Assembly (NCBI GenBank): GCA_041821185.1 | Contig: JBGUBD010000002.1 | Location: 248,001-312,000, forward strand | Source of the DNA: Phycisphaerales bacterium AB-hyl4 | GTDB lineage: Bacteria > Planctomycetota > Phycisphaerae > Phycisphaerales > Phycisphaeraceae | Length of the DNA: 64,000 bases | Direction: 5' to 3' | Shown: positions 61,347 through 64,000 of the stretch, one piece after another | Layout of the letters: every line of letters starts with the position of its first letter | Numbering within the stretch: the stretch's first letter is position 1 | Notes under the pieces: generated by a model | What the model saw: only the letters and a program-made list of their open reading frames with translations | Databases searched by the model: none | Told to the model about the DNA's origin: nothing | Made by a program: the position numbers and the translations under genes

Positions 61347-62279
61347 ATGGACCAGCAACACGACATTCACGCGATGCTCCGCGAGATCTACGATCAGGCG
61401 GCGACCGTGCAAGACGGCCAGCTTGCGTCGTACATCCCGGAATTGGCGGCGGTCGACCCTTCGCATTTTGCGATATCGATCTGTGACATTCACGGCAACA
61501 CGTTCAACGAGGGCGCGCACGCCCAGCCGTTCACGCTGCAGTCCGTCTCCAAGGTGCTTGCCTATGCGTGCGTACTCGCTTGCCAGGACGAAGCGGTCAT
61601 CATGCAGCGCGTGGGTGTGGAGCCGACGGGCGAGGACTTCGATTCGATTGGCAAGCTCGATCGCTACCGGCGGGCGTTCAATCCGATGGTGAACGCCGGG
61701 GCGATCGCCGTGACCGATCTGCTCATGTCCGTCTACGGGCGCGGTGCGTTCGACCGAACGCTGAACTATTTCGCCGCGGCCATGGGTTGTGACGCGCTTG
61801 AGATCGATGAGGCGGTCTTCCGCTCCGAGCAGCGTACCGGTGAGCGCAACCGCGCTATTGCGCACCTGCTGAACAACTACAAGCTGCTCGATCATCCGGT
61901 TGAGGATGTACTCGATCTTTACTTCCGGCATTGCTCCATCCGCGCCACCACGCAGGATCTCGCGCGTCTCGGTGGCACACTGGCTAACCGCGGCCGCGTT
62001 CCGGGCGCCGGCAAAGCGGTGCTTGAGCCTGACTGTGTGCGCAAGGTGTTGAGCGTGATGCTTTCGTGCGGCATGTACAACTCCGCCGGCCAGTGGGTGT
62101 ACGAGGTCGGCCTGCCCGCCAAGAGCGGCGTGTCGGGCTGCTTGCTCATTGTCGTGCCCGGCCGCATGGGCATCGCCGCCTATTCCCCGCGCGTGGACGA
62201 GCGTGGCAGCAGCCCGCGCAGCGTGCTCGCTGCTCGCCTGCTCTCGGACAAACTCCAGTTGCACATCTTTGCCACCTGA
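61347..62279 (+). CDS. glsA: glutaminase
   Basis: A 310-aa serine-dependent glutaminase (GlsA/YbaS type): glutamine to glutamate and ammonia. The SxxK catalytic pair is in QPFTLQSVSKVLAYACVL, and FNPMVNAGAIAVTDLL with GLPAKSGVSGCLLIVVPGRM are the family signatures. Length matches (about 305-310 aa). The ATG at 61347 begins MDQQHDIHAML. It is followed 45 bp later by a MarC-family gene. Confidence 0.95.
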   Translation: MDQQHDIHAMLREIYDQAATVQDGQLASYIPELAAVDPSHFAISICDIHGNTFNEGAHAQPFTLQSVSKVLAYACVLACQDEAVIMQRVGVEPTGEDFDSIGKLDRYRRAFNPMVNAGAIAVTDLLMSVYGRGAFDRTLNYFAAAMGCDALEIDEAVFRSEQRTGERNRAIAHLLNNYKLLDHPVEDVLDLYFRHCSIRATTQDLARLGGTLANRGRVPGAGKAVLEPDCVRKVLSVMLSCGMYNSAGQWVYEVGLPAKSGVSGCLLIVVPGRMGIAAYSPRVDERGSSPRSVLAARLLSDKLQLHIFAT

Positions 62280-62324
62280 GCGACATGCCACGTCCCCACC
62301 TGCCCGTAACGGAACCTATGAATC

Positions 62325-62972
62325 ATGGTCGAACTGGTGTTCTTTACCGTTGCTGCTTTGCTGCCGATTGTGAATCCGTTCAGTACGGCCCCGCTGTTCC
62401 TGGCAATCACGGAGGGCTACGACCGCGAGACCCGCAATGCTCAGGCGAAAATGGGTGTGATCTACATGGTCGCGATTCTCGCTGTTTTTCTCGTCGCTGG
62501 CACGCTGATTATCACCTTCTTCGGTATTTCTTTGCCGGGGGTACGGATCGCCGGGGGGATTCTCATCGGCAGGGTCGCCTTCAGGATGCTCTATCCGCCG
62601 GACCAGGTCGGCCTGAGTCCGGAAGAAAAACGCGAGGCCAAAAAGATGGCCGACATTTCATTTTTCCCTCTGGCTATGCCCAGCCTCAGCGGACCCGGCT
62701 CGATCGCCGTGACCATCAGCCTTGCCACGCTCGCTCAGAACGTCTGGGAATACCTGGCCATCTTCGTCGGTATCCTCATCATCGCCGCCATCGTCTGGGG
62801 CACGTTGCGTCTCTCGGGCCACCTCACACGCTTCCTTGGTGTCAACGGTACAACGGCCATGACCAAGATCATGGGCTTTCTCATCTTCTGCATTGCCATC
62901 CAGTTCATCGTCAACGGCGTGACCGATCCGGAACTGCTGCGACTATTCCGTGAGCCCCTTTCGGCCGAGTGA
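62325..62972 (+). CDS. MarC-family membrane protein
   Basis: A 215-aa protein with six membrane helices and the family start VNPFSTAPLFLAITEGY, plus PLAMPSLSGPGSIAVTISLA in the middle. MarC-family proteins were once linked to antibiotic resistance, but their transport role is not settled. It may be co-transcribed with the glutaminase gene. A 129-bp gap to the next gene shows nothing. Confidence 0.9.
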   Translation: MVELVFFTVAALLPIVNPFSTAPLFLAITEGYDRETRNAQAKMGVIYMVAILAVFLVAGTLIITFFGISLPGVRIAGGILIGRVAFRMLYPPDQVGLSPEEKREAKKMADISFFPLAMPSLSGPGSIAVTISLATLAQNVWEYLAIFVGILIIAAIVWGTLRLSGHLTRFLGVNGTTAMTKIMGFLIFCIAIQFIVNGVTDPELLRLFREPLSAE

Positions 62973-63101
62973 AACGCTCCTCGTCGGGGCTTGCCCATTG
63001 GTCGTTCGCTAACCATGCGGGCACGCGACGTTCACGGATAAGGTCGACTCGATTCGCAGTACGGGTTGATCACCGCGAACCTGACGTCCTTGGCGAACGG
63101 C

Positions 63102-64000
63102 TCATTGGTTACGGCTACGGACGAGCGAGGCGTCGGCGACGAATTCCAGGGGAATGGTCGTTTCGTCCAAGCTGTTGCCGTGCTGGTCGGAGATGCGGAC
63201 CTTCAGGCGATACTTGCCCACGGAGATGCGGGCCGGGAGCGTGATCATCTGCACGACGAAAAAGTCGCGGCGCGGGTTGCGCGACTCGTCGGTGATGCGG
63301 ACCGGTTCGTGCCGCCACACCGCGAGGCCGTCGGACTCGTTGTAGAGCACGACTTCCTGTTCGAGTTCGACTTCGTAGTTGCCGTTGGCCAGGCGATTGT
63401 GGCGGAAGTGTTCGAGTTCGCTGTAGGCGATCACGCGCTGGTCGCGTCCGGCGAGGAAGGTTTTGCTTTCGAACGGCTCGTAGACGCCGTAGCCGGAGAC
63501 GCGCCTGCAAAGGGCGAAGGTGCGGATCTCCAACGGACGATCGCGAAACAGTTCGTCGAGTCGGCGTTCGATGTCGTAGCGTTCGAGGTCGCCGCCCTGG
63601 GCGAGTTCCTGGCCGAGGGTCAGCAGCAGCTGCTGGAAAAGTTCGACGCGGTCGCGTTGCGAGCCGCTGAGCTGGCCGAGGATGGCGGGGTCGATTTCGT
63701 GATTGGGGTCGGCAAGGCTGATGGCGGCGGCGATGAGGGCCTTGGACATCGTGGAGTTGTCGCTCTCACGCAGCCGTTCGCGCAGCAGGGCGAGCAGCTC
63801 GCGGCGGGTGAGCGGGTCGGGCTCGTCTTCGATGTCGGTGACGGTTTTGGCAGACGAGGGGCCGTGTGCTTCGCCGCTACGGTCGGGTTCGTCTTCCGAT
63901 TCTTCCGGCTCGGGTTGCTGCCGCGCCTGGCGGGCGGCGCGGATCTGTTCCCACTGCTCGTCGGTGAGCTCGAGGTCTTCGGGGAGGCCGCCGCCTTGCG
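63102..64000 (-). CDS. unknown protein, 5' partial
   Basis: The frame is open from 63102 to the window edge, so the gene starts outside. The visible 300 residues begin with an acidic/Gln-rich segment (DEQWEQIRAARQARQQ; EPEESEDEPDRSG), then a helical part (LTRRELLALLRERLRES) and a C-terminal beta-rich part (VRITDESRNPRRDFFVVQMI; YRLKVRISDQHGNSLDETTI). No family is recognised. The internal ATG at 63749 is not taken as start, since coding continues upstream. The C-terminal part could be a binding domain. Confidence 0.75.
   Translation of the reverse strand, partial: QGGGLPEDLELTDEQWEQIRAARQARQQPEPEESEDEPDRSGEAHGPSSAKTVTDIEDEPDPLTRRELLALLRERLRESDNSTMSKALIAAAISLADPNHEIDPAILGQLSGSQRDRVELFQQLLLTLGQELAQGGDLERYDIERRLDELFRDRPLEIRTFALCRRVSGYGVYEPFESKTFLAGRDQRVIAYSELEHFRHNRLANGNYEVELEQEVVLYNESDGLAVWRHEPVRITDESRNPRRDFFVVQMITLPARISVGKYRLKVRISDQHGNSLDETTIPLEFVADASLVRSRNQ

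Overview
The window is high-GC bacterial DNA and most resembles a planctomycete of the Phycisphaerae type. This is inferred from gene content: several Gfo/Idh/MocA oxidoreductases, pseudopilin-like secreted proteins with an H-X9-DG-like tail, a PEP-CTERM protein, regulators joining a GntR winged helix to a LacI-like sensor, a CxxCGYDL...CPECG zinc ribbon, and a joined cytochrome bc / caa3 respiratory operon. No rRNA or other taxonomic marker is present.

Layout. 1-13300 is a carbohydrate-use region. A GntR/LacI regulator (5' end outside the window) is followed by a secreted DUF4838 protein and a pseudopilin-like protein, then about 460 bp of gene remnants. A minus-strand operon follows (PEP-CTERM protein, pseudopilin-like protein, discoidin/lyase-like lipoprotein, GH130 enzyme), and then a second GntR/LacI regulator divergent from a Gfo/Idh oxidoreductase. 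13370-20880 holds tRNA-Arg(CCG) and a seven-gene minus-strand respiratory operon: Rieske, cytochrome b with fused cytochrome c, CoxB with cytochrome c, CoxA-CoxC fusion, membrane protein, CtaG-like protein, cytochrome c. 21132-44690 is mostly chromosomal housekeeping: AsmA-like protein, FAD oxidoreductase and methyltransferase pair, TIGR01777 epimerase, TspO, NmrA, FtsK, two Gfo/Idh, AraC, Sat, GcvH, QueG, LOG protein, L35-L20, tRNA-Phe, RecG and a lipid kinase.

44716-47642 is a small mobile module with a large serine recombinase and a 63-aa partner. 47822-54360 has an ECF sigma factor, a possible anti-sigma protein, a PadR regulator and three large secreted or anchored proteins, two of which share an end region resembling a pseudopilin tail. 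54464-58617 looks like a second integrated element: a Cas4/RecB-like nuclease with four candidate cluster cysteines, two unknown proteins, an excisionase-like HTH and a tyrosine integrase. The end carries IlvD, a TerB-like protein, glutaminase, MarC and a partial unknown gene.

The most unusual signals are a Rieske protein with Asp where the first cluster His should be, 7-bp-period repeats (AGTTTCN / GAGTTTC / GGTTTCT) lying in frame inside genes and forming a 31-bp inverted repeat in recG, a family of CCCACGG...CCGTGGG hairpins at four gene ends, a strong terminator in the leader of an element gene, and operator-like inverted repeats upstream of the GntR and padR genes.
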